From the NCBI GenBank assembly GCA_050299175.1, contig JBNKVM010000030.1, positions 62,001-126,000 of the forward strand: a stretch of 64,000 nucleotides of DNA, read 5' to 3'. Within the stretch, counting starts at the first letter, position 1; each line of letters begins with the position of its first letter. The notes beneath the pieces were generated by a model. It did not search any database, was not told the DNA's origin, and was given only the letters and a program-made list of their open reading frames with translations. Positions 8,030 to 16,348 of this stretch are shown here, in pieces. The position numbers and the translations under genes were made by a program. The DNA comes from JAPHTQ01 sp050299175 (GTDB lineage: Bacteria > Pseudomonadota > Gammaproteobacteria > Thiohalomonadales > Thiohalomonadaceae).

Positions 8030-8887
8030 TTAGTAGTAGGTGTGAACGATTTGCGGACCGATGAGAATGGCGTAGCGCAGTGCGATCCCCCCCACCAGCA
8101 ACAATGCACCGGCAGTCATTACGCCCAGCGGTTGACGCCCCACCGGTGCCAGCAGCAACGCGAGCGGCACTGCCAGCCCGAGCAACATGCCAAGACCGAT
8201 GAAGATCATTCCCATCGCCCCGGAGGTCATGAACATAAAGGTAAGTTCTGAGGCCGAGCCGCCATAGGCGGTGGTGCCCAGCAGCGATACAAGCATCGCA
8301 ATGGTGGCGCCGCCCGACCAGAGCATGAAGCGACGCAACATGCACATCAGTTTCTCGTTACCCTTGGCCATGAACGAGGCCACTGCGGCACCGGAGACCA
8401 GTGACAGCGCAACGAACAACACCGGCATTAACGGCGTGTTCCACACTGCACGGTGCTGATGCACGGTCAGGTCGAAACCGGTGTAGATCGGCAAACCTAA
8501 ACCTAGTAGCGCACCGGCAACCGCCAGCTTCTTCGCCATAACCTCGTCGCCCTTGTTCATCATCACGAAATAGACGACGGAGACCAGGCCGAACGACATC
8601 AGGTTGAGACTGCCCCACGCCAACGGTGAATCGAAATTCAGATAGGCGGGATTGAGTATGTTGAGAAAACGCACTGGCTGTGACAGGTCACTGATCAGTA
8701 ACAGTCCGCCGAGTGCCAGCAACACAAACGAAAGCACAAAGGCGCTAAGCCGCAACGGCTGAAACTCTTCGCGATACCAGGAGAGGGCCGAGAAGAAAAA
8801 CAGCGCCACGGAGATGCCGATGACAAAGAAGTACCAGGCATACGGTCCGGGCCAGGCAATGGTGTGATAAACGGTAAAGTCAAACAT
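8030..8887 (-). CDS. NrfD/PsrC-type membrane anchor of the molybdoenzyme
   Basis: 285 residues with about eight transmembrane helices and an NrfD-like N-terminus (YHTIAWPGPYAWYFFVIGISVALFF, then SDLSQPVRFLNILN). Such subunits bind quinone at the membrane and connect to the Fe-S subunit. A GGGAGG site lies ahead of ATG 8887; only 11 bp separates it from the Fe-S gene and 30 bp from the catalytic gene. Family certain; whether it reduces or oxidises quinone depends on the unknown substrate. Confidence 0.92.
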   Translation of the reverse strand: MFDFTVYHTIAWPGPYAWYFFVIGISVALFFFSALSWYREEFQPLRLSAFVLSFVLLALGGLLLISDLSQPVRFLNILNPAYLNFDSPLAWGSLNLMSFGLVSVVYFVMMNKGDEVMAKKLAVAGALLGLGLPIYTGFDLTVHQHRAVWNTPLMPVLFVALSLVSGAAVASFMAKGNEKLMCMLRRFMLWSGGATIAMLVSLLGTTAYGGSASELTFMFMTSGAMGMIFIGLGMLLGLAVPLALLLAPVGRQPLGVMTAGALLLVGGIALRYAILIGPQIVHTYY

Positions 8888-8898
8888 CGGCGGCCTCC

Positions 8899-9609
8899 CT
8901 ATATACGATGATTGCGGTTGAATACAGCGCGTTCGTCTTCCAGCGCGTCATTGGCGTTGTAGACGTCGCGGCCATACTCGAGCAGATTGCGATCGGCGCC
9001 GATGTAGAACACCTGCGGCTTGGTACCCTGTTCCGGACGCAGCGTCTGTGTTGAGTGACGTGCGACCAGTCTGGAAACTTCGCTATTGGGATCGTTCATG
9101 TCGCCGAACACGCGTGCACGACCGACACAGGTCTGCACACAGGCGGGTACCAGTCCCTGCACCACGCGGTGATAACAGAAGGTACATTTGTCGACCACGC
9201 TGGTAATGTTGGTCCGGGTACGATGCTCCGGCAGCATGAAGCGTGCGTTGTAGGGGCACGACGCCATACACGCCTTGCAACCGATACAACGGTCGTAGTG
9301 TTGCAGTACGAAACCACCGTCATCCACCTTGAAGGTGGCGCCCACCGGACAGGCACGTACACACGGTGGATCATCGCAGTGGTTACACAGGCGCGGCAGG
9401 AACTGCTTTTTCACCGTCGGGTATTTGCCCACGACACGGTAAGGCACCCAGGTGCGGAACACACCCAGTGGTACATCGTATTCGGCCTTGCAGGCGACCA
9501 TGCAGGCATCGCAACCGATGCAGCGGCGCAAGTCGATGACCATCCCGAAACGGCGAAGTCCCGGCTTACCCCGGGTTTCTCGCGCCGACAATCTCAGCTC
9601 TTCGCTCAT
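8899..9609 (-). CDS. Four-cluster [4Fe-4S] electron-transfer subunit (PsrB/TtrB-like)
   Basis: 236 residues with sixteen-cysteine architecture for four clusters: CIGCDACMVACKAE, CNHCDDPPCVRACP, CIGCKACMASCP and CTFCYHRVVQ...ACVQTC. The N-terminus is cytoplasmic-like without a Tat or Sec signal, so export would depend on its Tat-carrying partner, as in related complexes. It is the first gene of the operon: a strong AGGAGG site precedes ATG 9609, and a sigma-54 promoter lies 54-70 bp upstream. It should relay electrons between the NrfD-type anchor and the Mo subunit. Confidence 0.93.
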   Translation of the reverse strand: MSEELRLSARETRGKPGLRRFGMVIDLRRCIGCDACMVACKAEYDVPLGVFRTWVPYRVVGKYPTVKKQFLPRLCNHCDDPPCVRACPVGATFKVDDGGFVLQHYDRCIGCKACMASCPYNARFMLPEHRTRTNITSVVDKCTFCYHRVVQGLVPACVQTCVGRARVFGDMNDPNSEVSRLVARHSTQTLRPEQGTKPQVFYIGADRNLLEYGRDVYNANDALEDERAVFNRNHRI

Positions 9610-9662
9610 CCCGAACTCCTCCTGATATGTGCTAGGTTCGATTCACTGACGAGGAAGCCAAT

Positions 9663-9679
9663 CGCAATATGCGCGCCAA
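9663..9679 (-). promoter_or_regulatory. Sigma-54 promoter of the molybdoenzyme operon
   Basis: On the minus strand the site reads TTGGCGCGCATATTGCG. Against TGGCACG-N4-TTGCW it keeps TGGC, CG and an exact TTGC, with one change in the -24 box and one in the final W. Spacing is correct. Transcription would begin near 9652, about 40 nt before the Fe-S gene. Enhancer-like repeats lie about 100-170 bp upstream (9777-9836). Confidence 0.72.
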
Positions 9680-9776
9680 CTTCGGTTGCGGAAGGAAAAG
9701 AGCCGTAGAGTCCCTGATAGATCGCGGTCTGCAGGCCATTTGCTGTAGCAGCGGAGAGATGAGAACAACAGACGGC

Positions 9777-9836
9777 GTTACCAAACAGTGACGCCGTAAT
9801 GCGGCGCGGAGAGAAGCGACGTTACGACACCGTAAC
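9777..9836. promoter_or_regulatory. Paired activator sites upstream of the molybdoenzyme operon
   Basis: Inverted repeats at 9777-9792 (GTTACcaaacaGTGAC, one mismatch) and 9821-9836 (GTTACgacaccGTAAC, perfect arms) are 44 bp apart start to start, close to four helical turns. They lie upstream of the 9663-9679 sigma-54 promoter and match the repeats by the porin and moeA/moaA. Confidence 0.6.
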
Positions 9837-9875
9837 GACAAAAATACTCAGTTAATGCATAGAGAGATCTATGCC

Positions 9876-10079
9876 TCAGGAAGCATCGGAATGGCTGTTG
9901 TCGCGCAGCGGCAATGATGCACTGTTTTTCTCATCACCAACCGTTTTATCCTTTACCGCATGACGAAAACCTTTAATGGCCTCGCCCATATCACTACCGG
10001 CGGAGCGAAGTTTTTTGGTACCGAAGAGAAGTAGCACAATCGCCAGAAGAATAAGTATCTGCCAGACACTGATGCCCAT
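9876..10079 (-). CDS. tatA: Twin-arginine translocase subunit TatA
   Basis: 67 residues with the TatA/E form: MGISVWQILILLAIVLLLFGTKKL (membrane helix and FGTKKL hinge), amphipathic helix GSDMGEAIKGFRHA, and a short polar tail ending in Ser-rich text. GAGG lies 9 nt before the ATG. It sits alone, without tatB or tatC, between moeA and the molybdoenzyme operon. That suggests a dedicated TatA copy that raises translocon capacity for the Tat-borne catalytic subunit when the system is induced; tatBC would be elsewhere. Cotranscription with moeA (45-bp gap) is likely. Confidence 0.92.
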   Translation of the reverse strand: MGISVWQILILLAIVLLLFGTKKLRSAGSDMGEAIKGFRHAVKDKTVGDEKNSASLPLRDNSHSDAS

Positions 10080-10124
10080 GTTGAATGACCTCGAATGGTG
10101 GTTAAAAAGCTAACTTGCTAGTCG

Positions 10125-11354
10125 TCACATCAGCAACGCATCAAAGGGCTGCACCGTCACCATGCTATTCGCTGCTACGTTGCCCTGCTCCGCCTCAAGC
10201 AGGATAAAACAGTTTGCCCTGCTCATGGCGCCTAGCAGGTGCGAGCCCTGCAACCCTGAAGGAAGCACCACCGTTTCACCGTGCTCATCCGTTTGCAAAA
10301 TACCGCGCTGGAACTCCATCCTCCCCGGTGCCTTTTTCAGTGGTTCCACACAACGCAATCGCAATGGCGGTATCGCTTCCGGGATCTGTCCCGCCAGCCT
10401 TTCCAGTGCAGGCCTGACCACCTGGGTAAAGGTGACCAGCGCCGAAACCGGATTACCGGGCAGACCAAAGAACCAGGCATCATCCAGTTTGCCAAAGGCG
10501 AGAGGTTTTCCCGGTTTGATGGCGATTTTCCAGAAGCCGATCTGCCCCATGCGTTCCAGTATCTCTTTAACGTAATCGGCATCGCCGACGGAGACGCCGC
10601 CGCTGGTAATGATCGCATCCGCCTTACGTGCCGCTTTTTCAAACGCGGTGGCGATCATTTCGCGACAATCGGGGATCACACCAAGATCGATCACTTCGAC
10701 CCCCATACGCATCAGCGCACCGCGCAGGATAAAGCGATTGCTGTCGTAGATTTGCCCCGCTTCCAATACTTCACCGGGGGAACGCAATTCATCACCGGTA
10801 GAAAAGAGCGTAACTCTCGGTCGGCGCATCACTGTCACCTCAGCAATGCCCACGGCGGCCAACAGTCCGAGATCGGCTGCACGCAGACGTCGCCCCGCAG
10901 GCAGAACCGCCTGCCCAGAGGCAATGTCTTCACCGGGGTAACGGACGTTCTCACCTTCCTGATGTTTACTACCAATGCTGATCCGCTCTCCCTCACGCCG
11001 CGTATGCTCCTGCATGACAACCGTATCGGCGCCTTCGGGAACAACAGCGCCGGTCATAATGCGCACCGCCTGTCCTGCCATCACGCTTCCCTGCCAGGGT
11101 CTGCCTGCATAGGCGATCCCGACCACATCTAGCGACGTTTCGCCGTCCGGTGCCAGATCAGCGTGGCGTACCACGTAGCCATCCATCGCTGAATTACGGT
11201 GTGCAGGCACATCCAGCAGCGACTTCACCTCATAGGCCAACACTCTTCCTAGCGCGCTATGCAAGCCAACTTGCTCAATCTCCGGGAGCGGTTCGAGGAT
11301 TTCGTTAATTCGTGCGACGGCCTGCGCCAACGACATATGGATAGTGTTATTCAT
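10125..11354 (-). CDS. moeA: Molybdopterin molybdenumtransferase MoeA
   Basis: 409 residues, full length for MoeA, which inserts molybdate into adenylylated molybdopterin. Visible landmarks are MDGYVVRHADL near the N-terminus, VVMQEHTRR, TLFSTGDEL, and the MoCF-biosynthesis motif ITSGGVSVGDADYV followed by GLPGNPVSALVTF. It starts at ATG 11354 with AAGG 6 nt upstream and is preceded by a candidate sigma-54 promoter. Presence beside moaA and the molybdoenzyme suggests a cofactor supply regulated with the enzyme; a housekeeping copy may exist elsewhere. Confidence 0.95.
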   Translation of the reverse strand: MNNTIHMSLAQAVARINEILEPLPEIEQVGLHSALGRVLAYEVKSLLDVPAHRNSAMDGYVVRHADLAPDGETSLDVVGIAYAGRPWQGSVMAGQAVRIMTGAVVPEGADTVVMQEHTRREGERISIGSKHQEGENVRYPGEDIASGQAVLPAGRRLRAADLGLLAAVGIAEVTVMRRPRVTLFSTGDELRSPGEVLEAGQIYDSNRFILRGALMRMGVEVIDLGVIPDCREMIATAFEKAARKADAIITSGGVSVGDADYVKEILERMGQIGFWKIAIKPGKPLAFGKLDDAWFFGLPGNPVSALVTFTQVVRPALERLAGQIPEAIPPLRLRCVEPLKKAPGRMEFQRGILQTDEHGETVVLPSGLQGSHLLGAMSRANCFILLEAEQGNVAANSMVTVQPFDALLM

Positions 11355-11387
11355 GCTCAGCCTTGCGTTTCGACATGGGTCAACACA

Positions 11388-11404
11388 AGCAATTGACAGG
11401 CCAC
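11388..11404 (-). promoter_or_regulatory. Candidate sigma-54 promoter of moeA-tatA
   Basis: Minus-strand text GTGGCCTGTCAATTGCT keeps TGGC and an exact TTGCT at correct spacing; two positions of the -24 box differ from TGGCACG. Transcription would begin about 20 nt before the moeA start. The paired repeats at 11446-11504 lie 40-115 bp upstream. Confidence 0.5.
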
Positions 11405-11445
11405 GGCCGCATCCTCGCTGCCATCACGCAACAGGCGTCACGGAC

Positions 11446-11504
11446 GTTACCGTCACGTAACAACCACCTCGTCATACGACGTCTACGCGTTACGTATCGG
11501 TAAC
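11446..11504. promoter_or_regulatory. Paired activator sites between moeA and moaA
   Basis: Two perfect-arm repeats, 11446-11461 (GTTACcgtcacGTAAC) and 11489-11504 (GTTACgtatcgGTAAC), lie 43 bp apart in the divergent moeA/moaA region. They could serve both the minus-strand promoter at 11388-11404 and the plus-strand promoter at 11543-11558. Spacing and sequence match the pairs near 0.85 kb and 9.8 kb. Confidence 0.62.
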
Positions 11505-11542
11505 AGCCATACACCGTCTGGCGTGTGTGATGCCGCGTCGAA

Positions 11543-11558
11543 TGGCACGCGGCCCGCC
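11543..11558 (+). promoter_or_regulatory. Candidate sigma-54 promoter of moaA and the sensor genes
   Basis: TGGCACGCGGCCCGCC has an exact -24 box (TGGCACG) and GC at the -12 position, but CC replaces TT there. It lies 76 bp before the moaA GTG and just downstream of the repeats at 11446-11504. If real, the downstream regulator genes could be autoinduced. Confidence 0.45.
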
Positions 11559-11633
11559 GATACGCGCCAACGGAGGATTGGCCCGATTTGTGCTCCAAAC
11601 CCAGACTAGTTGAACAGGCGGAGGAGAACAGGC

Positions 11634-12611
11634 GTGGCATTGCACAACGGTGGCTTGTACGACGGGCATGGTCGCCTGACCAACTATCTGCGTCTCTCGG
11701 TAACGGCCCGCTGCAACCTGCGCTGCCGCTACTGCCTACCGGACGGCGCACCGCCCGAACCACCGGAGCTTCTCAACTATGAAGAGCTGACCCGCCTGGC
11801 GGGCGTCTTCACTTCGCTCGGCGTCAGCCGCATCCGGCTGACCGGCGGCGAACCGCTGGTACGGCGCAACCTGCCCGATCTGGTGACCTCGCTCTCCGCC
11901 CTGCCGGGTATCGAAGATATCTCCATGACCACCAACGGCGTGCTACTGGAACGTCACGCCGAGGTGCTCAAGGCTGCCGGGCTTCGTCGTATCAACGTCA
12001 GTCTCGACAGCCTGGACGGTTCGCGTATTCACCACCTAGCCGGTGCCGACGTATTGCAGCGTGTGGTTACCGGTCTCGATGCGGCGGATGCGGTCGGGCT
12101 TGGCCCGATCAAACTCTACATGGTGGTGATGGAATCTATTAATGATGGTGATGTGGAAGCGATGGCTGAATTCTGCGCCGAACGCGGTTACATCCTTCGC
12201 CTGATCGAACCGATGCCGATGGGAGATATCTACTCCCGCCCCGCCGATATGGCCGCTATCCTGTCGCGCCTGACAGCACGCTTCAACCTCATTGAAACCC
12301 GGCTGGAAGGCGGCGGCCCGGCGCGCTATTGGCAAAGCCGTGACGGACGCTTGCGTCTTGGACTGATCACACCGTTGTCGCAGCACTTTTGCGGTAACTG
12401 CAACCGGGTGCGGCTGACCGCAACAGGCACCCTCTATACCTGTCTGGACGGTAACGATGGGGTAGAGCTGGGCACGCTGCTGCGCGAAGGCGCAACTGAC
12501 CATGAACTGCGTGAGACGATTATCGATGCAGTAGAGCACAAACCCGGCCACCACACCTTTATTCTGCAACCCGAACGGGGCCGACGCCTGATGTCCATTA
12601 CCGGGGGCTAA
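11634..12611 (+). CDS. moaA: GTP 3',8-cyclase MoaA (molybdenum cofactor, radical SAM)
   Basis: 325 residues. The radical-SAM cluster motif CNLRCRYC lies near residue 30 (SVTARCNLRCRYCLPDG). The C-terminal second cluster is bound by HFCGNCNRVRLTATGTLYTC. The enzyme performs the first step of molybdopterin synthesis from GTP. A GTG start at 11634 is chosen because GGAGGAG sits 9 nt upstream and the sequence then begins directly with the conserved GRLTNYLRLS region; an upstream TTG is less likely. The end lacks the usual strict GG terminus but has ...SITGG, which is the expected GG tail. It heads a set running into the sensor genes. Confidence 0.95.
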   Translation: MALHNGGLYDGHGRLTNYLRLSVTARCNLRCRYCLPDGAPPEPPELLNYEELTRLAGVFTSLGVSRIRLTGGEPLVRRNLPDLVTSLSALPGIEDISMTTNGVLLERHAEVLKAAGLRRINVSLDSLDGSRIHHLAGADVLQRVVTGLDAADAVGLGPIKLYMVVMESINDGDVEAMAEFCAERGYILRLIEPMPMGDIYSRPADMAAILSRLTARFNLIETRLEGGGPARYWQSRDGRLRLGLITPLSQHFCGNCNRVRLTATGTLYTCLDGNDGVELGTLLREGATDHELRETIIDAVEHKPGHHTFILQPERGRRLMSITGG

Positions 12612-12704
12612 GTCACACTCCCACGCCCATAGTTTGAACACGGACGTTGAAACCTGCCGCGGAAATGGGTATTACTCACTGTCCGTGGCGTTGGAACAGA
12701 ATCA

Positions 12705-13568
12705 ATGTTGAATCGCCGTCAAATGCTTACATGGTTGGCCGCCACCGGACTTGCCCGCGCCAGTGAAGTACGCGCGGAACAGTATCCGGTGAGGATCGGT
12801 ATTACCCCCGTTTTCCTCACCGAACTCACCTCGCTGCTGCGCGACTGGCGCGACTACCTGGAACAACATCTCGACCGGCCGGTCCGCTTCGAACAGAGCA
12901 ACACCTACCGCGACATCGTCAACAACCTGTTGGCACAACGGCTCGATTTCGCCTGGATCTGCGGCTTCCCCTACATCGTCAACCGTTCACGTCTGCAGTT
13001 GACCGCGGTACCGAACTACAAAGGCAAACCGCTCTACCAGTCCTATCTCATCGTGCGTGCCGGAGACGAACAATCGAAAAGCCTGCTCGATCTGAAGAGC
13101 AAGATATTTGCCTATACCGATCCAGACTCCAATTCCGGATTTCTCTTCCCGCGCTACGAACTGTTACGCCATGGTTATAACCCTGAAGATTTTTTCCGCA
13201 AAACCTTTTTTACCAACGGCCATCGTAATGCCATTGAGGCGGTCAGTGCCGGGCTGGCCGACGGTGCCCACGTAGACGGTTACATCTGGGATACGGTGGA
13301 GCGCTTCAATCCGGAAGTCACCCGCGGCACACGCGTCATCGCACGCAGCAAGCCATTCGGCTTCCCGCCTTTCGTTGCCGGTCCATCGGTCACCCTGGCA
13401 ATGAATAAACGCATGAGCGACGTATTGATCGACATGAGCGATATGCCTATCCCCATGCGCCTGCTGGATCGCCTGAACCTTTACGGTTTTACCCGCGGCA
13501 AGGTCGAGGATTACCTGGAGATTGAAGAGATGGCACGATACGTGGGAAAGGCTTCCCATGTTTCGTAA
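12705..13568 (+). CDS. Periplasmic PhnD-like binding protein, likely sensor partner
   Basis: 287 residues of the phosphate/phosphonate-type solute-binding fold: PVRIGITPVFLTE, YRDIVNNLLAQRLDFAWICGFPY, AYTDPDSNSGFLFPRY, HVDGYIWDT. RRQMLTWLAATGLARA at the N-terminus looks Tat-like. It contains a single cysteine, C86, in WICGFPY. The gene overlaps the following kinase gene by 11 nt, so it is likely a sensor cofactor, not a transporter component. PhnD-like protein, kinase and NtrC-type regulator in a row repeats the AioXSR/ArxXSR arrangement that senses arsenite, and TtrS carries a similar fused domain. The ligand here is unknown. Confidence 0.85.
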   Translation: MLNRRQMLTWLAATGLARASEVRAEQYPVRIGITPVFLTELTSLLRDWRDYLEQHLDRPVRFEQSNTYRDIVNNLLAQRLDFAWICGFPYIVNRSRLQLTAVPNYKGKPLYQSYLIVRAGDEQSKSLLDLKSKIFAYTDPDSNSGFLFPRYELLRHGYNPEDFFRKTFFTNGHRNAIEAVSAGLADGAHVDGYIWDTVERFNPEVTRGTRVIARSKPFGFPPFVAGPSVTLAMNKRMSDVLIDMSDMPIPMRLLDRLNLYGFTRGKVEDYLEIEEMARYVGKASHVS

Positions 13569-14997
13569 CCTCAGTTTTCGCTACAAAATTCCTCTTCGTG
13601 GTACCGCCCTGATCCTGATCACCTCCATTGCTATCACCGGTGCACTGATCTTCCGTGCCTACGACGATCTGAAACAGGACCTGCTGGCGAACGCGGAAGG
13701 AATTGCCAACGTCATGGCCCTGACCCTGGTTCCGGCCATGCTCAAGGATGATGTGTGGCAGGTATTTGAAATTGTACGCACACCTTTTTCCGCCGAATTG
13801 GCAGAACACCCCTCGTTGCGAGCAGAAAGTATCCTGGTACTCAACAGTGCTTTCCAGGTTTATGTTTCATCTGACCCTGCGCAGTACAAAATGTACACGC
13901 CGATCACCACCGTGATACCTGAACTTGCCTCGCTGGAACAGCAGTTACAAAAAAGCGCATTCAACGAAACACAGATACTGGACCTGCCGCGCACCGAATA
14001 TCTCTATGTCACAACGCCTATCATTTCCGACAATGTCCGCCTCGGCACCCTGATCCTCAACTACCCACGTGAAAGTTTCACTCCCCGCTTCGTCCGCTTT
14101 GCCGAGCGCGCCGCTGTCGCCACACTGATTGTGCTGGCGACACTGTTGCCCCTGAGCTGGTATTGGGGCGCGCGCCTTGCCGCACCATTGATAAAGCTGG
14201 CATTTTGCATGGGCCGTATCGGCCGCGAAGCGCCCGAGAATTTGCACTGCGATCTATACGAATCGAAAGACGAGATCGGTCAGGTGGGAACCCGTTTTAA
14301 GGAGATGCTGGGTGAACTGAAAATCAAACAGGAACTGGAGCGTCAGGTAATCGCCGCCGAACGCCTGGCCGCTGTGGGACAACTGACTTCATCCATCGCC
14401 CATGAGATCAATAACCCGCTAGGTGGTATGCTCAACGCTATCAGTACCCAGAAGCGCTATGGCCACAACGACACTATGTCGGAAAAGACCCTCTCCCTGC
14501 TGGAGCGAGGCCTGCTGCAGATCAAGGACACGGTCTCGGCGTTATTGGTGGAGGCACGACAGAGCAGTCGGGATTTGAGCCGTGAGGATATGGATGATAT
14601 CCGTACCCTGATCACACCCGACATTCACAACCATCACGCCACGCTTGAATGGGATATACGTGTAAACAACGCGCCGATCTCCGCCTCGCTGATTCGCCAG
14701 ATCCTCATCAACCTGCTACTCAATGCGGTCAAGGCAGTACCACCCCAGGGCAACGTCTCATGCCGGGTAAACAACGAGCCAGGCATCCTGACCTTGACCG
14801 TATGCAATAGCGGACCAGCCATACCGGAAGCACAGATGGCACATCTGTTTGAACCTTTCATGCACTACCGTGCGGACGGCAACGGTCTCGGTCTGTGGGT
14901 CTGCTACCAGATCGCCAGTCAGCTTGGCGGTACCATTGAGGCCAGCAGCCGTGACAATGAAACCTGTTTTATCACCCGGATACCTCTACCGTCATGA
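13558..14997 (+). CDS. Membrane histidine kinase
   Basis: 479 residues. A first membrane helix (about 14-36) is followed by a periplasmic domain of about 150 residues, a second helix (AAVATLIVLATLLPLSWYW), HAMP-like region, a dimerisation helix with phosphoacceptor His in SSIAHEINNPLGG, and a catalytic domain with N-box INLLLNAVKAV and G-box GNGLGLWV. ATG 13558 (GGAAAGG upstream) gives a proper cytoplasmic N-terminus; an earlier in-frame start would lie deep in the preceding gene. It overlaps both neighbours, so all three are translated together. It should phosphorylate the sigma-54 regulator next door. Confidence 0.92.
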   Translation: MFRNLSFRYKIPLRGTALILITSIAITGALIFRAYDDLKQDLLANAEGIANVMALTLVPAMLKDDVWQVFEIVRTPFSAELAEHPSLRAESILVLNSAFQVYVSSDPAQYKMYTPITTVIPELASLEQQLQKSAFNETQILDLPRTEYLYVTTPIISDNVRLGTLILNYPRESFTPRFVRFAERAAVATLIVLATLLPLSWYWGARLAAPLIKLAFCMGRIGREAPENLHCDLYESKDEIGQVGTRFKEMLGELKIKQELERQVIAAERLAAVGQLTSSIAHEINNPLGGMLNAISTQKRYGHNDTMSEKTLSLLERGLLQIKDTVSALLVEARQSSRDLSREDMDDIRTLITPDIHNHHATLEWDIRVNNAPISASLIRQILINLLLNAVKAVPPQGNVSCRVNNEPGILTLTVCNSGPAIPEAQMAHLFEPFMHYRADGNGLGLWVCYQIASQLGGTIEASSRDNETCFITRIPLPS

Positions 14998-16316
14998 CAA
15001 CCGAAGCACCGCTGAAGCTCTGCCTGATTGAGGATGACCCGATTATGGGTGAATCCATCAGCCACCGTTTTGAGCTGGAGAATTTTGACTGCGACTGGTT
15101 CAAAACCGCCCTCGCCGCCCAGCCGCATATCGGCAAAACCGACTACGCGGTAGTGATCAGTGACATCCGTCTGCCTGACATGAGTGGTGCGGAACTCTAC
15201 ACACAATTGCGCGATGAGGGACGTACCTTGCCGCCGACAATCTTCGTCACCGGTTTTGGCAACATCAGCGATGCCGTCGAGTTACTTAAACAGGGTGCAA
15301 CCGACTACATCACCAAACCTTTCGATCTCGATGTGCTGGTAGAGAAGGTACGGGCAATCTGTCGCCATCAGGTAACCGTCTCTGAAGAAACACCACCGGT
15401 ACTCGGCATCTCCTCGGTAATGCGCTCGATCGAGCACACCCTGTGCCGTGTTGCCACACGTGAGACCACCGTATTGATCACCGGTGAATCCGGGGTCGGT
15501 AAGGAACACGCTGCACGCTTTCTACACGAATGCGCTTTCGGCGACATGGAAAAACCGTTTATCGCCGTCAACTGTGGCGCTATCCCCGAAGGTTTGATGG
15601 AGGCCGAGCTTTTCGGTTATGAAAAAGGCGCATTCACCGGCGCACTACGCATGCGCCGCGGCGTTTTTGAACAGGCCAACGGCGGTACCCTGTTTCTCGA
15701 TGAGATCGGCGACATGCCGCCCAATATGCAGGTACGACTGCTACGAGTCATTCAGGAACGACGGGTAACCCGGATCGGCGGCGAAACAGCTATTCCTCTC
15801 GATCTGCGACTGGTCTGCGCCACCCATCGCGATCTCAAGCAGATGGTTGCTGACGGCGATTTCCGCGAAGACCTCTACTACCGCATCAATGTCGTACACA
15901 TCCACATACCACCGCTGCGTGAGCGGCGCGAAGATATTCTCTGGTTTACACGCATCTTCCTCGACGAAATCGAGGCGGAGAACAGCGACCGCTACCTTCT
16001 CCCCTCTGCCGAGCAACAACTACTGCAGTACGACTGGCCCGGTAACCTGCGCGAATTACGCCACAGTATTGAGCGTGCAAGTATTCTTAACACCGAACCG
16101 GCCATCGGTGCTGCGGCCTTTGATACCGATGGCAGTGTGGATGAAATAGACATGGGTAGCCACCTGCGGGAACGTGTCTCGCGCTACGAGTATCAGGTTA
16201 TACTCGAATCGCTACGGCGCCACGATTTTCAGATGAGCGAAACCGCACAGGAGCTTGGCATCAGCCGCAAGAACCTGTGGGAAAAAATGAAGAAGCTGGG
16301 CATCGAACGGGATTGA
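14994..16316 (+). CDS. NtrC-type sigma-54-dependent response regulator
   Basis: 440 residues in three domains. The receiver holds the phosphoacceptor Asp in VISDIRLPDMSG and the conserved Lys in DYITKPFD. The AAA+ domain has Walker A GESGVGKE, the sigma-54-contacting GAFTGA loop and Walker B GTLFLDEIGD. The Fis-type helix-turn-helix is at the C-terminus (ETAQELGISRKNLWEKMKKLG). The GAFTGA loop shows it activates sigma-54 polymerase, which agrees with the -24/-12 promoters found nearby. It starts 4 nt before the kinase stop (ATGA overlap). Its likely targets are the porin, molybdoenzyme, moeA and moaA promoters. Confidence 0.95.
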   Translation: MTTEAPLKLCLIEDDPIMGESISHRFELENFDCDWFKTALAAQPHIGKTDYAVVISDIRLPDMSGAELYTQLRDEGRTLPPTIFVTGFGNISDAVELLKQGATDYITKPFDLDVLVEKVRAICRHQVTVSEETPPVLGISSVMRSIEHTLCRVATRETTVLITGESGVGKEHAARFLHECAFGDMEKPFIAVNCGAIPEGLMEAELFGYEKGAFTGALRMRRGVFEQANGGTLFLDEIGDMPPNMQVRLLRVIQERRVTRIGGETAIPLDLRLVCATHRDLKQMVADGDFREDLYYRINVVHIHIPPLRERREDILWFTRIFLDEIEAENSDRYLLPSAEQQLLQYDWPGNLRELRHSIERASILNTEPAIGAAAFDTDGSVDEIDMGSHLRERVSRYEYQVILESLRRHDFQMSETAQELGISRKNLWEKMKKLGIERD

Positions 16317-16348
16317 TACAGCGCATCAATCCCACAGCGCGATCAAAC

